This document shows positions 35,656 through 44,330 of a DNA stretch of 64,000 bases, in pieces; within the stretch, counting starts at the first letter, position 1, and each line of letters starts with the position of its first letter. Both the position numbers and the translations under genes were made by a program. This DNA comes from Sphingomonas sp. 67-36. Lineage in GTDB: Bacteria; Pseudomonadota; Alphaproteobacteria; Sphingomonadales; Sphingomonadaceae. The stretch lies in the NCBI GenBank assembly GCA_001897375.1, contig MKSU01000004.1:353621-417620 (forward strand). The letters are read 5' to 3'. A model generated the notes under the pieces. It was given only the letters and a program-made list of their open reading frames with translations, was not told the origin of the DNA and searched no databases.

Positions 35656-36961
35656 GCCGCCGCTCGTCCCACCACGCAAGCCGCTCGGCAACCCTTTTTT
35701 CGTAGCCGCGCGCCGTCGGCTCATAGAAGCGCTGCGGCGTCATGCCTTCCGGCCAGTAATTCGCGCCCGAGAAGGCTTCGGCGGCGTCATGGTCATATTC
35801 ATATCCCTTGCCGTAGCCGACCTCTTTCATCAGTTTGGTCGGCGCGTTGAGGATATTGGCCGGCGGCATCAGCGATCCCGTCTCGCGCGCCGCCTGCCAC
35901 GCGCCCTTCATCGCCATATAGGAGGCGTTAGATTTGGGCGCGGTGGCGAGGTAGAGGCACGCCTGCACGATCGCCAGTTCGCCCTCCGGCGAGCCGAGCA
36001 GTTCATAGGCGTCCTTGGCGGCGATGCACTGCGGGAGCGCCTGCGGATCGGCCATGCCGATATCCTCGATCGCCATGCGCGTCAGGCGGCGCAACGCGTA
36101 GAGCGGTTCCTCGCCCGCCGTCAGCATCCGCGCGAGATAATAGAGCGCCGCCTGCGGGTCCGATCCGCGCACCGATTTGTGGAGCGCGGAGATCAGATTG
36201 TAATGCCCCTCGCGATCCTTGTCGTACACCGCGACGCGGCGCTGGAGGAAAGCGGACAGCCCGGCGGGATCGAGCGGTTCCCCGATATCGACCGAGAACA
36301 GCGTCTCCGCCTGGTTGAGCAGGAAACGCCCGTCGCCGTCCGCGCTCGCCACCAGTGCGTCGCGCGCCGCCGGGGTGAGGGGGAGGGGGCGCCCCATCTC
36401 CGCTTCCGCCCGGTCGAGCAGTTTCTCCAGCGCCGCGCGGTCGAGCCGGTGGAGGATCAGCACCTGCGCGCGGCTGAGCAGCGCGGCGTTCAGTTCGAAC
36501 GAGGGGTTCTCGGTCGTCGCGCCGACCAGGGTGACGGTGCCGTTCTCGACATAGGGCAGGAAGCCATCCTGCTGCGCGCGGTTGAAGCGGTGGATCTCGT
36601 CCACGAACAACAGGGTGCGCTTGCCCGCGCGCGCATGATCGCGCGCCTCGGCGAAGGCTTTCTTGAGGTCCGCCACGCCCGAGAACACCGCCGAGATCGG
36701 CGCGAAACGCAGCCCTACCGCATCGGCGAGCAGCCGCGCGATCGTCGTCTTGCCAGTGCCCGGCGGTCCCCACAGGATCATCGAGGACAATCGCCCGGCG
36801 GCGACCATCCGCCCGATCGCGCCTTCCGGCCCGGTCAGATGCTCCTGACCGACCACCTCGTCCAGCCGGCGTGGGCGCAACCGGTCGGCCAGCGGCGCGT
36901 CGGCGGCGAGGGTGTCGTCGGGCGGGGCGGCGGGTTCGAAGCCCGCGAACAGATCGGCCAT
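35639..36961 (-). CDS. rarA: replication-associated recombination protein A (MgsA/RarA)
   Basis: AAA+ ATPase that acts at stalled replication forks. The 440-residue protein begins MADLFAGFEP. Walker A is WGPPGTGKTTIARLLAD (64-80), Walker B is LLFVDEIHRFN, the sensor region is VTLVGATTENPSFELNAALLSRAQV, and the C-terminal tetramer domain ends PEGMTPQRFYEPTARGYEKR. A promoter ends 6 bases before the ATG at 36961, so the message is probably leaderless. Divergent from padR. Confidence 0.96.
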   Translation of the reverse strand: MADLFAGFEPAAPPDDTLAADAPLADRLRPRRLDEVVGQEHLTGPEGAIGRMVAAGRLSSMILWGPPGTGKTTIARLLADAVGLRFAPISAVFSGVADLKKAFAEARDHARAGKRTLLFVDEIHRFNRAQQDGFLPYVENGTVTLVGATTENPSFELNAALLSRAQVLILHRLDRAALEKLLDRAEAEMGRPLPLTPAARDALVASADGDGRFLLNQAETLFSVDIGEPLDPAGLSAFLQRRVAVYDKDREGHYNLISALHKSVRGSDPQAALYYLARMLTAGEEPLYALRRLTRMAIEDIGMADPQALPQCIAAKDAYELLGSPEGELAIVQACLYLATAPKSNASYMAMKGAWQAARETGSLMPPANILNAPTKLMKEVGYGKGYEYDHDAAEAFSGANYWPEGMTPQRFYEPTARGYEKRVAERLAWWDERRREKNP

Positions 36962-36967
36962 GCCGCC

Positions 36968-37031
36968 AAAATAGTGGCTCGGTGGTTTTTTGACAGGAGG
37001 GGCTTGCGCTCGCTCTATAAAGATATATCTT
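36968..37031. promoter_or_regulatory. divergent rarA/padR promoters sharing one -35, plus palindromic operator
   Basis: Plus strand: TTGACA (36990-36995) with TCTATA/CTATAA near 37014-37020 drives padR. Minus strand: the same bases read CTGTCAA (36996-36990), then 14 bases and ACTATTTT (36975-36968), 6 bases before rarA. AAGATATATCTT (37020-37031) is a perfect 12-bp palindrome at the expected padR start of transcription, a likely site for PadR to control its own gene. Confidence 0.5.
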
Positions 37032-37061
37032 AGACGCATCGTGATACAGAAAGGATATGAT

Positions 37062-37640
37062 GTGTTTCATGGTATGCACGGCCGCCGGGGCGGCCATTGC
37101 GGGCCGCGCGGCTGGGGGCGTGGCGGGTTCGCCGGCGGATGGGATTTCGGCGCGTCGCAGCGTGGCGGCGGTCGCGGCCGGCGCATGTTCGACGGGGGTG
37201 AGCTTCGCCTCGTCCTTCTCAAGCTGATCGCGGACGAGCCGCGCCATGGCTATGAGCTGATCCGCGCGATCGAGGAACTGACCGGCGGCGAATACGCGCC
37301 CAGTCCGGGCGTGGTCTATCCGACGCTCACCCTGCTCGACGAGATGGGCTTCATCGAGGAGCAGGCGTCGGACGAAAAGCGCAAGCGTTATGCCGCGACC
37401 GACGAGGGCCGCGCGCATCTGGAGGAGAATCGCGAGCAGGCCGAGGCGCTGATCGAGCGGCTCGCGCATGTCGGTGAGCGTCGCCAGCGGGCCGATGGCG
37501 CGCCGATCCGCCGCGCGATGGGCAATCTGCGCGTCGCGCTGGAGCAGCGGCTGACGCGGGGCGATTTCTCGCAGGACACGCTGCACGACGTCGCCGCGCT
37601 GATCGACGAGGTCGCGCAGAAGATCGAGCGGCTGCGGTGA
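37062..37640 (+). CDS. PadR-family transcriptional regulator
   Basis: Protein of about 192 residues. A glycine/arginine-rich start (about 1-45) precedes the PadR winged helix: GGELRLVLLKLIADEPRHGYELIRAIEELTGGEYAPSPGVVYPTLTLLDEMGFIEEQASDEKRKRYAATDEG. A long C-terminal helix for dimer formation follows. Such proteins repress their own promoter and often a transport or stress gene. I prefer the GTG at 37062 because AAGGA lies 6 bases upstream; the ATG at 37074 is the alternative. It overlaps the DUF2218 gene by 4 bases (GTGA). Confidence 0.87.
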   Translation: MFHGMHGRRGGHCGPRGWGRGGFAGGWDFGASQRGGGRGRRMFDGGELRLVLLKLIADEPRHGYELIRAIEELTGGEYAPSPGVVYPTLTLLDEMGFIEEQASDEKRKRYAATDEGRAHLEENREQAEALIERLAHVGERRQRADGAPIRRAMGNLRVALEQRLTRGDFSQDTLHDVAALIDEVAQKIERLR

Positions 37641-37927
37641 GCGTCTCCGTCGCCCGCGTACCCACCGCTTCGGCGAGCCGCTACCTACAGCAGCTCGCCA
37701 AGCACTGGAGCCACAAGATGACCGTCACCTTCTCGCCGGAGGAGGGGACGATCGACTTCCCCAACGGCAGCCGGCTCGAAATGCGCGCCGACAGCGAGAC
37801 GCTCGACGTGGCGCTGACGGTGCCGGAGGGGGAGGATGTCGAGCGGATGCGCGGCGTGGTGGCGAGCCACCTCGATCGCTTCGCCTTCCGCGAGGCCCCG
37901 CTGACGTTCGACTGGAAGGAAGCCTAG
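37637..37927 (+). CDS. DUF2218 protein
   Basis: Protein of 96 residues: RVPTASASRYLQQLAKHWSHKMTVTFSPEEGTIDFPNGSRLEMRAD then an acidic strand pair and FREAPLTFDWKEA at the end. This matches DUF2218, small proteins often found beside siderophore or transport genes; no activity is known. It starts with GTG overlapping the padR stop, so it is likely a target of PadR. It overlaps the convergent glycosyltransferase by 4 bases. Confidence 0.82.
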   Translation: MSVSVARVPTASASRYLQQLAKHWSHKMTVTFSPEEGTIDFPNGSRLEMRADSETLDVALTVPEGEDVERMRGVVASHLDRFAFREAPLTFDWKEA

Positions 37928-39063
37928 GCGCTCAGCGCCAGATAGGCATCCAGGACCGCCTGATTGGCAATATCCCAGCGATAGCCGGCTGCCTTGCGGT
38001 GGCCGGCTTCGCCCATTGACTGGCGCAGCCCGGGATCGGCCACGATCCGCGCGATCGCGTCGGCATAGGCGGAAACGTCGCGCGGCGGGACGAGGAAGCC
38101 GTTCACGCCGTCCTCGACCAGATCGACCGCCCCGGTTGCGCGCGCCGCGACGACCGGCACCGCGCTCGCCATCGCTTCCGTCGTGACGTTGCCGAACGTC
38201 TCGGTGACGCTCGGGTTGAAAAACACGTCCATCGACGCGACCGCGCGGCCCAGCGCGTCGCCGGACTGGAAGCCGGTGAACACCGCTTCCGGCACGCGCT
38301 CGGCGAACCATTCGCGCGCCGGTCCTTCGCCCACCACCAGCACCTTGTGCGCCACGCCGCGCCGCTTCAGCTCGCTGGAGACGTCGGCGAAGATGTCCAG
38401 CCCCTTCTCCTTCACCAGCCGGCCGAGAAAGCCGACCGCCATCTCGTCGTCCGCGATGCCGAGCGAGCGGCGCCATGCGAGGTCGCGGCGGTCCGGGCGG
38501 AATCGATCGTGGTTGATCCCGCGCGACCAGATGCCCATCGGCGCGGTCACGCCCCATTCGGCGAGCAGCGCCATCATGCTGTTGCTCGGCACCAGCACGC
38601 GATCGAAGCGGTTGTAGAAGCGGGTCATCAGCTTCTTGACCAGCGGCTCCAGGAAACCGAGGCCGTAATAGCTGCAATAGGTCTCGAACCGCGTGTGGAA
38701 CGAGGCGACCGCCGGTACGCCGTTCGCCTTCGCCCAGCGCGCTGCCGCATGGCCGAGGAACTCCGGCGCGGAGACATGGACGATATTGGGCGCGAACGCC
38801 TCCAGATCGGCGCGCGGTTTCGCCGGCAGACCGCGCGCGAGCTTGTATTCCCCGCGCCCCGCGATCATCGGGATCGAGGGCACGTCGACCAGATCGCCGA
38901 CCGCCGGAAAGGCCGGCTCGGCCACCGTCGGCGAATAGACCCGCACCTTCACGCCCCGCTCCAGCAGATAGCCGACGAGCAGGTTGAGCGATTGGTTGGC
39001 GCCGTCGCGCACGTAATTGTAATTGCCGCTGAACAGGGCGACGCGAAGATCGGACGGCTGCAT
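37924..39063 (-). CDS. family 4 glycosyltransferase
   Basis: Protein of 379 residues with a GT-B fold. The N-terminal domain starts RVALFSGNYNYVRDGANQSLNLLVGYLLERGVKVRVY. The C-terminal donor-binding domain has VGFLGRLVKEKGLDIFADV, VVGEGPAREWF and the EX7E motif in NPSVTETFGNVTTEAMASAVPVVA. It resembles SqdX/MgtA-type enzymes that put sugars on diacylglycerol or polyprenyl carriers; the acceptor is unknown. A glycolipid role would suit an outer membrane based on glycosphingolipids, which is an inference. Confidence 0.9.
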   Translation of the reverse strand: MQPSDLRVALFSGNYNYVRDGANQSLNLLVGYLLERGVKVRVYSPTVAEPAFPAVGDLVDVPSIPMIAGRGEYKLARGLPAKPRADLEAFAPNIVHVSAPEFLGHAAARWAKANGVPAVASFHTRFETYCSYYGLGFLEPLVKKLMTRFYNRFDRVLVPSNSMMALLAEWGVTAPMGIWSRGINHDRFRPDRRDLAWRRSLGIADDEMAVGFLGRLVKEKGLDIFADVSSELKRRGVAHKVLVVGEGPAREWFAERVPEAVFTGFQSGDALGRAVASMDVFFNPSVTETFGNVTTEAMASAVPVVAARATGAVDLVEDGVNGFLVPPRDVSAYADAIARIVADPGLRQSMGEAGHRKAAGYRWDIANQAVLDAYLALSA

Positions 39064-39096
39064 GAGGCGGCCGTTAACCGCCGATCGTGGCGAAAA

Positions 39097-40884
39097 CTAG
39101 GTTGCCCGTTCGCCCGCCGCCATCTCGCTCTTGCGCCTGATGCGGCGGATGCGCGGCTCGCGGGTGAGGGAGGCCTCGCGCCGGATCGTCTCGCGCATCT
39201 CGTCGCGCTTCTCGTGGATCGAGGCGATCACCGGGCCCATCGCCACGCCCAGATCGACCAGCACCGCCTCCGAAAGCTGGAGCGAGCTCTCCAGCGTCTC
39301 CGGCACCGCGTCGGTCACGCCGGCGCGGTAAAGCTCGGCGGCGTGTCGCGTGTCGCGCGCGCGGGCGATGATCGGCAGGTCCGGCACCAGCGCGCGGATG
39401 CGGCGGACGAGGCGGATCGTCAGCACCGGATCGTCCATCGTCAGGATCAGCGCGCGGGCGGCCGGCAGGTCCAGCCGGTCGACGAGCTGCCCGCGCGCTA
39501 CGTCGCCGAACATCACCGGATAGCCGGCGTGGCGCGCGGTCTTCACCGTGTCGATATCCGCCTCCACCGCGATATAGGGCTGGTTGTGGACCGCCAGCAT
39601 GTCCGCGACGAGCCGCCCGACGCGGCCGAAGCCGATCACCACCGTCCGCGTCGCGTCGCCCGTATCGGGCACCGCCTGATGATCGGTGTTCTCGATCCGG
39701 CGCGAGATCGCCGTCCCGGCCTTGGCGAGCAGCGGGGTGATGGTCAGCCCGATCGCGGTCACCGTCTGCCAGAAGGCGGCGGTGGAGGGCTGGATGAGCT
39801 GCGCCTGCGCCGCCGTCGCCAGCACGATCAGCGTGGTCTCGGACGGGCTGCCCATCAGCAACCCGGTCTCCGCCGCCACGCCGTGCCGCGCATTGGCGAC
39901 GCGCAGCAGCAGATAGGTGACGATCGCCTTGATCGCGACCACGCCCGTCACCGCCAGCGCGAGCGACACCCAATTCTCCACGATCGTCGAGAGGTTCACG
40001 CTCATCCCGACGGTGATGAGGAACACGCCGAGCGCCAGCCCCTTGAACGGCGCGGTCATCACCTCGACCTCGGTGTGATATTCGGTCTCCGCGATCAGCA
40101 GTCCGGCCAGCAGCGCGCCGACGATCGGGGAGAGGCCGGCGGCGGTGGTCGCGACGCTGGCGACGATCACCACCAGCAGCGAGGCGGCGAGGAACAGCTC
40201 GGGACTCTTGGTCCGCGCCGCCTGCGCGAACAGGCGCGGCAGCACCAGTCGCCCGCCGACATACATCGCCACCACCGTCAGCCCGCCGCGCAAGGCGACG
40301 CCGGCCAGCCCTTGCCAGCCGTCCGCGGTGGCGGTCGGCGCCATCGCGCCCAGCGCGAAGATGATCGGGACCAGCGCGATATCCTCGAACAGCAGCATGG
40401 CGAACGCGCCGCGTCCCACCGCGCTCGTCGTGCCGACCAGCGGCAGCACCAGCGCGGTCGAGGACAGCGCCAGCGCCAGTCCCAGTCCGATCGAGCCGGC
40501 CCAGTTCTGCCCGAGCAGGTGGAGCCCCGCGCCGATCAGCAATGCGGAGCCGATCAGTTCCGCCGCGCCGGTGCCGAACACCAGTTGCCGCATCGCCCAC
40601 AATCGCCGGAACGACAGCTCCAGCCCGATCGAGAACAGCAGCAGGATGATCCCGAACTCCGCCAGCGGCTCGATCGCATGGGGATTGGTGATCGTGAAAT
40701 AATAAAGCCATGGCGCCTGATCGACGAGACCGCCCAGCCCGGCCGGTCCGACAAGCATCCCGACGAGGATGAAGCCGATCACCGGGCTGATCTTGAAACG
40801 CGCGAAAGCCGGTATAACCATCCCGGCCGCGCCGAGAATCACCAGCGTGTCGCTGAAACCCTGATTGTCCAATCCGATTGCCAT
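39097..40884 (-). CDS. CPA2-type K+/H+ antiporter with NAD-binding TrkA domain
   Basis: Inner-membrane protein of 595 residues. About 12 membrane segments (1-380) include IGFILVGMLVGPAGLGGLV, LLLFSIGLELSF and SSTALVLPLV, the core of the KefB/KefC family. From about residue 410 a soluble RCK domain shows VVIGFGRVGRLVADML with the Asp/Glu pair AVEADIDTV, so NAD(H) or similar binding is expected. No KefG/KefF-type partner gene is adjacent. Divergent from the FAD enzyme; a promoter ends 6 bases before the ATG. Confidence 0.93.
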   Translation of the reverse strand: MAIGLDNQGFSDTLVILGAAGMVIPAFARFKISPVIGFILVGMLVGPAGLGGLVDQAPWLYYFTITNPHAIEPLAEFGIILLLFSIGLELSFRRLWAMRQLVFGTGAAELIGSALLIGAGLHLLGQNWAGSIGLGLALALSSTALVLPLVGTTSAVGRGAFAMLLFEDIALVPIIFALGAMAPTATADGWQGLAGVALRGGLTVVAMYVGGRLVLPRLFAQAARTKSPELFLAASLLVVIVASVATTAAGLSPIVGALLAGLLIAETEYHTEVEVMTAPFKGLALGVFLITVGMSVNLSTIVENWVSLALAVTGVVAIKAIVTYLLLRVANARHGVAAETGLLMGSPSETTLIVLATAAQAQLIQPSTAAFWQTVTAIGLTITPLLAKAGTAISRRIENTDHQAVPDTGDATRTVVIGFGRVGRLVADMLAVHNQPYIAVEADIDTVKTARHAGYPVMFGDVARGQLVDRLDLPAARALILTMDDPVLTIRLVRRIRALVPDLPIIARARDTRHAAELYRAGVTDAVPETLESSLQLSEAVLVDLGVAMGPVIASIHEKRDEMRETIRREASLTREPRIRRIRRKSEMAAGERAT

Positions 40885-40890
40885 CGCATT

Positions 40891-40919
40891 ATCCTAACCA
40901 GACGCAGCGGCTGCTGTCA
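40891..40919 (-). promoter_or_regulatory. kefB-type antiporter promoter, predicted leaderless
   Basis: On the minus strand TGACAGC (40919-40913), 14 bases and GTTAGGAT (40898-40891, hexamer TAGGAT), then the ATG 6 bases later. A -35 reading CTGACAG with 15 bases is the other way to count. Confidence 0.42.
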
Positions 40920-40930
40920 GGAGCGTAGCA

Positions 40931-42133
40931 ATGAAAAAACACGATATCGTCATTGTCGGCGGCGGACCGGCGGGGATGATGGCCGGGCTGCTGTTCGCGC
41001 GCGCCGGCCTCGATGTGACGGTGCTCGAGAAGCACGGCGATTTCCTGCGCGATTTCAGGGGCGATACGGTCCACCCCTCGACGCTGGACCTGTTCGACGA
41101 ACTCGGCCTGCTCGACGCGCTGCTGGCCGAGCCGCATGACAAGGTGGCGGAGATCGGCGCGGTGATCGGCGGGCGGAGCTATCGCGTCGCCGACTTCACC
41201 CATCTGCCGGGGCGGGGCCGATTCGTGGCGATGATGCCCCAATGGCACTTCCTCGATTTCGTCGCGCATCAGGCGCGCCGCTTCCCGACGTTCGGGTTGC
41301 GGATGGAGACGGAGGCGGTTGGCCTGATCGGGGGCACCGGGCGGATCGCCGGCGTCCGCACGCGGGAAGGGGAGGAGATCGCGGCGCGGCTGGTGATCCT
41401 CGCCGATGGCCGCACCTCCGCGCTGCGGGCGGCGGCCGGGCTGCCGTTGCAGGATCTCGGCGTGCCGATCGACGTCTTCTGGTTCCGCGTGCCCAAGCAA
41501 CGCACCGCCACGAACGAAACCGCCGGTTATCTCTCGCAGGGGCAGATGGTGGTGCTGATCGACCGCGGCGATTATTTCCAGTGCGCCCGCGTGATCCGCA
41601 AGGGCAGCGCGGCGGAGGTGCAGGCGCGCGGCATCGCGACGTTCCGCGAGGATATGGCGCGCGCCGCCCCGGCGATCGCGCGCGGCATCGCGGCGGTGCA
41701 GGATTGGGACGACGTGAAGCTGCTGTCCGTCTCGCTCGATCGCCTGACGCGCTGGCACCGGCCGGGGCTGCTCGCGATCGGCGACGCCGCCCATGCCATG
41801 TCCCCGGTCGGCGGAGTGGGGATCAACCTCGCCATTCAGGATGCGGTGGCGGCCGCCAACATCCTCGCGGCCGCGATGGCGGCGGGGCAAGACCCCGATC
41901 CGCTGCTGGAGAAGGTGCAGGCGCGGCGGATGCTGCCGGTGCGCGTCGTGCAGGCGATCCAGCGCACGGTGCATCGCGCGGTGCTGGAAAAGGCGCTGGC
42001 CGGCGAGATCGATCGCGCCCCGCTGGTGCTGCGGATATTGGATCGCGTTGCGCTGCTTCGCCGTATTCCCGCGCGCGTGCTGGGGCTGGGCGTCCGCCGC
42101 GAGCATATCCGCTCGCCGGCGTGGAGCGAATGA
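40931..42133 (+). CDS. FAD-dependent aromatic-ring monooxygenase-like protein
   Basis: Protein of 400 residues of the p-hydroxybenzoate hydroxylase fold. It has the N-terminal Rossmann motif DIVIVGGGPAGMMAGLLFARAGLDVTVLEKH, the DG motif LVILADGRTSALRAAAG, and the FAD ribityl motif GLLAIGDAAHAMSPVGGVGINLAIQDAVAAAN. Substrates are usually aromatic or quinone rings. No companion degradation genes are near, so the substrate is unknown. CAGGAG precedes the ATG by 6 bases. Confidence 0.9.
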   Translation: MKKHDIVIVGGGPAGMMAGLLFARAGLDVTVLEKHGDFLRDFRGDTVHPSTLDLFDELGLLDALLAEPHDKVAEIGAVIGGRSYRVADFTHLPGRGRFVAMMPQWHFLDFVAHQARRFPTFGLRMETEAVGLIGGTGRIAGVRTREGEEIAARLVILADGRTSALRAAAGLPLQDLGVPIDVFWFRVPKQRTATNETAGYLSQGQMVVLIDRGDYFQCARVIRKGSAAEVQARGIATFREDMARAAPAIARGIAAVQDWDDVKLLSVSLDRLTRWHRPGLLAIGDAAHAMSPVGGVGINLAIQDAVAAANILAAAMAAGQDPDPLLEKVQARRMLPVRVVQAIQRTVHRAVLEKALAGEIDRAPLVLRILDRVALLRRIPARVLGLGVRREHIRSPAWSE

Positions 42134-42134
42134 G

Positions 42135-42169
42135 AAGGCCGGCGCCCCGCTGATCGGGACGCCGGCCTT
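42135..42169. terminator. convergent-gene hairpin, FAD enzyme / icd
   Basis: AAGGCCGGCG (42135-42144) and CGCCGGCCTT (42160-42169) form a perfect 10-bp stem with an inner CCCG/CGGG. It sits between two converging genes and can serve both strands. No good T-run follows on either side, so it may depend on the stem alone. Confidence 0.5.
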
Positions 42170-42192
42170 ACATCATGGCATCAGGGGCCGGG

Positions 42193-43413
42193 TCAGGCCC
42201 AGCTTGCCATCTTCTTTTCGAGGTTCTCGCGGATCTTCTCGAAGAACTGCTCGGTGGTCAGCCACTTCTGGTCCGGGCCGATCAGGATCGCGAGGTCCTT
42301 GGTCATGTCGCCGGCCTCGACCGTCTCGATGCAGACCTTCTCCAGAGTCTCGGCGAAGCGGGTGACGTCCGGCGTATCGTCGAACTTGCCGCGATACTTG
42401 AGGCCGCCGGTCCAGGCGAAGATCGAGGCGATCGGGTTGGTCGAGGTCGCCTTGCCCTGCTGGTGCTGGCGATAGTGGCGGGTGACGGTGCCGTGCGCGG
42501 CCTCCGCCTCGATCGTCTTGCCGTCCGGCGTCATCAGCACGGAGGTCATCAGGCCGAGGCTGCCGAAGCCCTGCGCCACCTGATCCGACTGCACGTCGCC
42601 GTCGTAGTTCTTGCAGGCCCAGACGAACTCGCCGTTCCACTTCAACGCGGAGGCGACCATGTCGTCGATCAGGCGGTGCTCGTAAACGATGCCCGCTTCC
42701 TTGAACTTGTCCTTGAATTCCGCCTCGAACACCTCGGCGAAGATATCCTTGAAGCGGCCGTCATAGGCCTTGAGGATAGTGTTCTTGGTGGAAAGATACA
42801 GCGGCCAGCCGCGGCCCAGCGAGTAGTTCATGCTGGCGCGGGCGAAATCGCGGATCGATTCGTCGAGGTTGTACATCCCCATCGCGACGCCGGAACCGGG
42901 AAAGTCGTAGACGTCCTTCTCGATGACGGTGCCGTCCTCGCCCTCGAACTTCATCGTCAGCTTGCCCTTGCCGGGCACGCGGAAGTCGGTCGCGCGATAC
43001 TGGTCGCCGAAGGCGTGGCGGCCGACGACGATCGGATGCGTCCAGCCGGGGATCAGGCGCGGCACGTTGCGGATCACGATCGGCTCGCGGAAGATCACGC
43101 CGCCCAGGATGTTGCGGATCGTGCCGTTGGGCGACTTCCACATCTGCTTCAGGCCGAATTCCTCGACCCGCGCCTCGTCCGGGGTGATCGTGGCGCACTT
43201 CACCGCGACGCCGTATTTCTGCGTCGCGTGCGCGCTGTCGATCGTCACCTGATCGTTAGTGGCGTCGCGATGCTCGACGCCGAGATCGTAATAATCCAGC
43301 TCGATATCGAGATACGGCTTGATCAGGCGCTCGCGAATCCATTCCCAGATGATCCGCGTCATCTCGTCGCCGTCGATCTCCACGACGGGCGTCTTCACCT
43401 TGATCTTCGCCAT
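42193..43413 (-). CDS. icd: NADP-dependent isocitrate dehydrogenase, eukaryotic-like dimeric type
   Basis: TCA-cycle enzyme making 2-oxoglutarate and NADPH. The 406-residue protein begins [43 protein letters not shown], typical of the type II homodimeric class. Substrate-binding residues are in [20 protein letters not shown]. The metal Asp residues are in [34 protein letters not shown]. The adenine-binding region is [32 protein letters not shown]. The ATG at 43413 follows CAAGGA; an in-frame ATG at 43503 is too far upstream of the conserved start. Confidence 0.98.
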   Translation of the reverse strand: MAKIKVKTPVVEIDGDEMTRIIWEWIRERLIKPYLDIELDYYDLGVEHRDATNDQVTIDSAHATQKYGVAVKCATITPDEARVEEFGLKQMWKSPNGTIRNILGGVIFREPIVIRNVPRLIPGWTHPIVVGRHAFGDQYRATDFRVPGKGKLTMKFEGEDGTVIEKDVYDFPGSGVAMGMYNLDESIRDFARASMNYSLGRGWPLYLSTKNTILKAYDGRFKDIFAEVFEAEFKDKFKEAGIVYEHRLIDDMVASALKWNGEFVWACKNYDGDVQSDQVAQGFGSLGLMTSVLMTPDGKTIEAEAAHGTVTRHYRQHQQGKATSTNPIASIFAWTGGLKYRGKFDDTPDVTRFAETLEKVCIETVEAGDMTKDLAILIGPDQKWLTTEQFFEKIRENLEKKMASWA

Positions 43414-43446
43414 GTCCAAATCCTTGTCAGGGGAGGTTTGGCGTGC

Positions 43447-43475
43447 GCGATAGGGGGAAGGGCGCGGAGGATCAA
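43447..43475 (-). promoter_or_regulatory. icd promoter
   Basis: TTGATCC (43475-43469), 14 bases, CCTATCGC (43454-43447) on the minus strand, with hexamer TATCGC. Unlike the leaderless set, it leaves a leader of about 25-30 bases with a ribosome site before the icd ATG. Confidence 0.45.
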
Positions 43476-43520
43476 CCGTCGCGCGCGGCTGCGGCTTGTG
43501 CAAAATGCGCGTCGGATGCG

Positions 43521-43549
43521 TTGTGCGGGGCGAGACGCGCGGCTAAACC
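43521..43549 (+). promoter_or_regulatory. psd promoter, predicted leaderless start
   Basis: TTGTGCG (43521-43527), 14 bases, GCTAAACC (43542-43549), then the ATG at 43556 after 6 bases. The -10 box matches seven of eight positions of the Caulobacter-type GCTAnAwC. No ribosome site precedes the ATG. Confidence 0.55.
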
Positions 43550-43555
43550 GCGCCG

Positions 43556-44293
43556 ATGCCATCATTAGATAAACCGGAAGGCCCCGGCGGCCTTCCAGTC
43601 ACCACCACCGTCAAGTGGCGCTTTCCCGCCGTCCATCCGGAGGGGCAGAAGTTCGTCGCGATCGCATTCGGCCTCACGCTGCTGCTGACGATCGTCTCGA
43701 ATATCTTCTTCTGGCCGATGCTGGGGTTGACCGTGTGGGTCGCGGCGTTCTTCCGCGATCCGGTGCGTACCACGCCGCGCGGCGACGATCTGGTCGTCGC
43801 CCCCGCCGACGGGCTGGTGACGATGATCGAGCGCGTGCCGGTGCCGCGCGAACTGACCGGCGAGCTGGGCACGGAGCCGATGGTGCGCGTGTCGATCTTC
43901 ATGTCGGTGTTCGACGTGCACATCAACCGCGCGCCGATCGCCGGGACGATCAAGCAGGTCGTCTATATCTCCGGCAAATTCCTCAACGCGGACCTCGATA
44001 AAGCGTCCGAGGACAATGAGCGCCAGCATTTCGTCGTCGAGGGGCATGACGGCCGCCGCGTCGGCTTCACGCAGATCGCCGGACTGGTCGCGCGGCGTAT
44101 CGTCGGCTTCGCCAAGGTCGGCGATATCGTCGCGGTCGGCCAGCGCGTCGGGCTGATTCGCTTCGGCAGCCGTGTCGACGTTTACCTGCCCGAAGGTTGC
44201 GCGCCGCAGGTGGCGCTCGGCCAGCGATCGGTGGCGGGAGAGACGGTGATCGGCCGCTATGGCCTTCCCGCCGTGAGCGGAACGGCGCAGTGA
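43556..44293 (+). CDS. psd: phosphatidylserine decarboxylase
   Basis: Makes phosphatidylethanolamine in the inner membrane. The 245-residue protein has a short hydrophobic region ([34 protein letters not shown], about 33-66), then [15 protein letters not shown] and [17 protein letters not shown]. Self-cleavage occurs in RFGSR (202-206), where Ser205 should become the pyruvoyl group; the GS pair is intact. It is followed by pssA, the enzyme that makes its substrate. Confidence 0.96.
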   Translation: MPSLDKPEGPGGLPVTTTVKWRFPAVHPEGQKFVAIAFGLTLLLTIVSNIFFWPMLGLTVWVAAFFRDPVRTTPRGDDLVVAPADGLVTMIERVPVPRELTGELGTEPMVRVSIFMSVFDVHINRAPIAGTIKQVVYISGKFLNADLDKASEDNERQHFVVEGHDGRRVGFTQIAGLVARRIVGFAKVGDIVAVGQRVGLIRFGSRVDVYLPEGCAPQVALGQRSVAGETVIGRYGLPAVSGTAQ

Positions 44294-44330
44294 TCCTCCA
44301 CCTCGTCTCCGCCGCGCGGGGCGCACGCGG

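Noticed and set aside
38347-41139. A 930-codon open frame antisense to the glycosyltransferase and antiporter genes
   Set aside because: Its product is a low-complexity Arg/His/Gln/Asp mix. It mirrors codon bias of two well-recognised genes on the other strand, as expected at this GC content.
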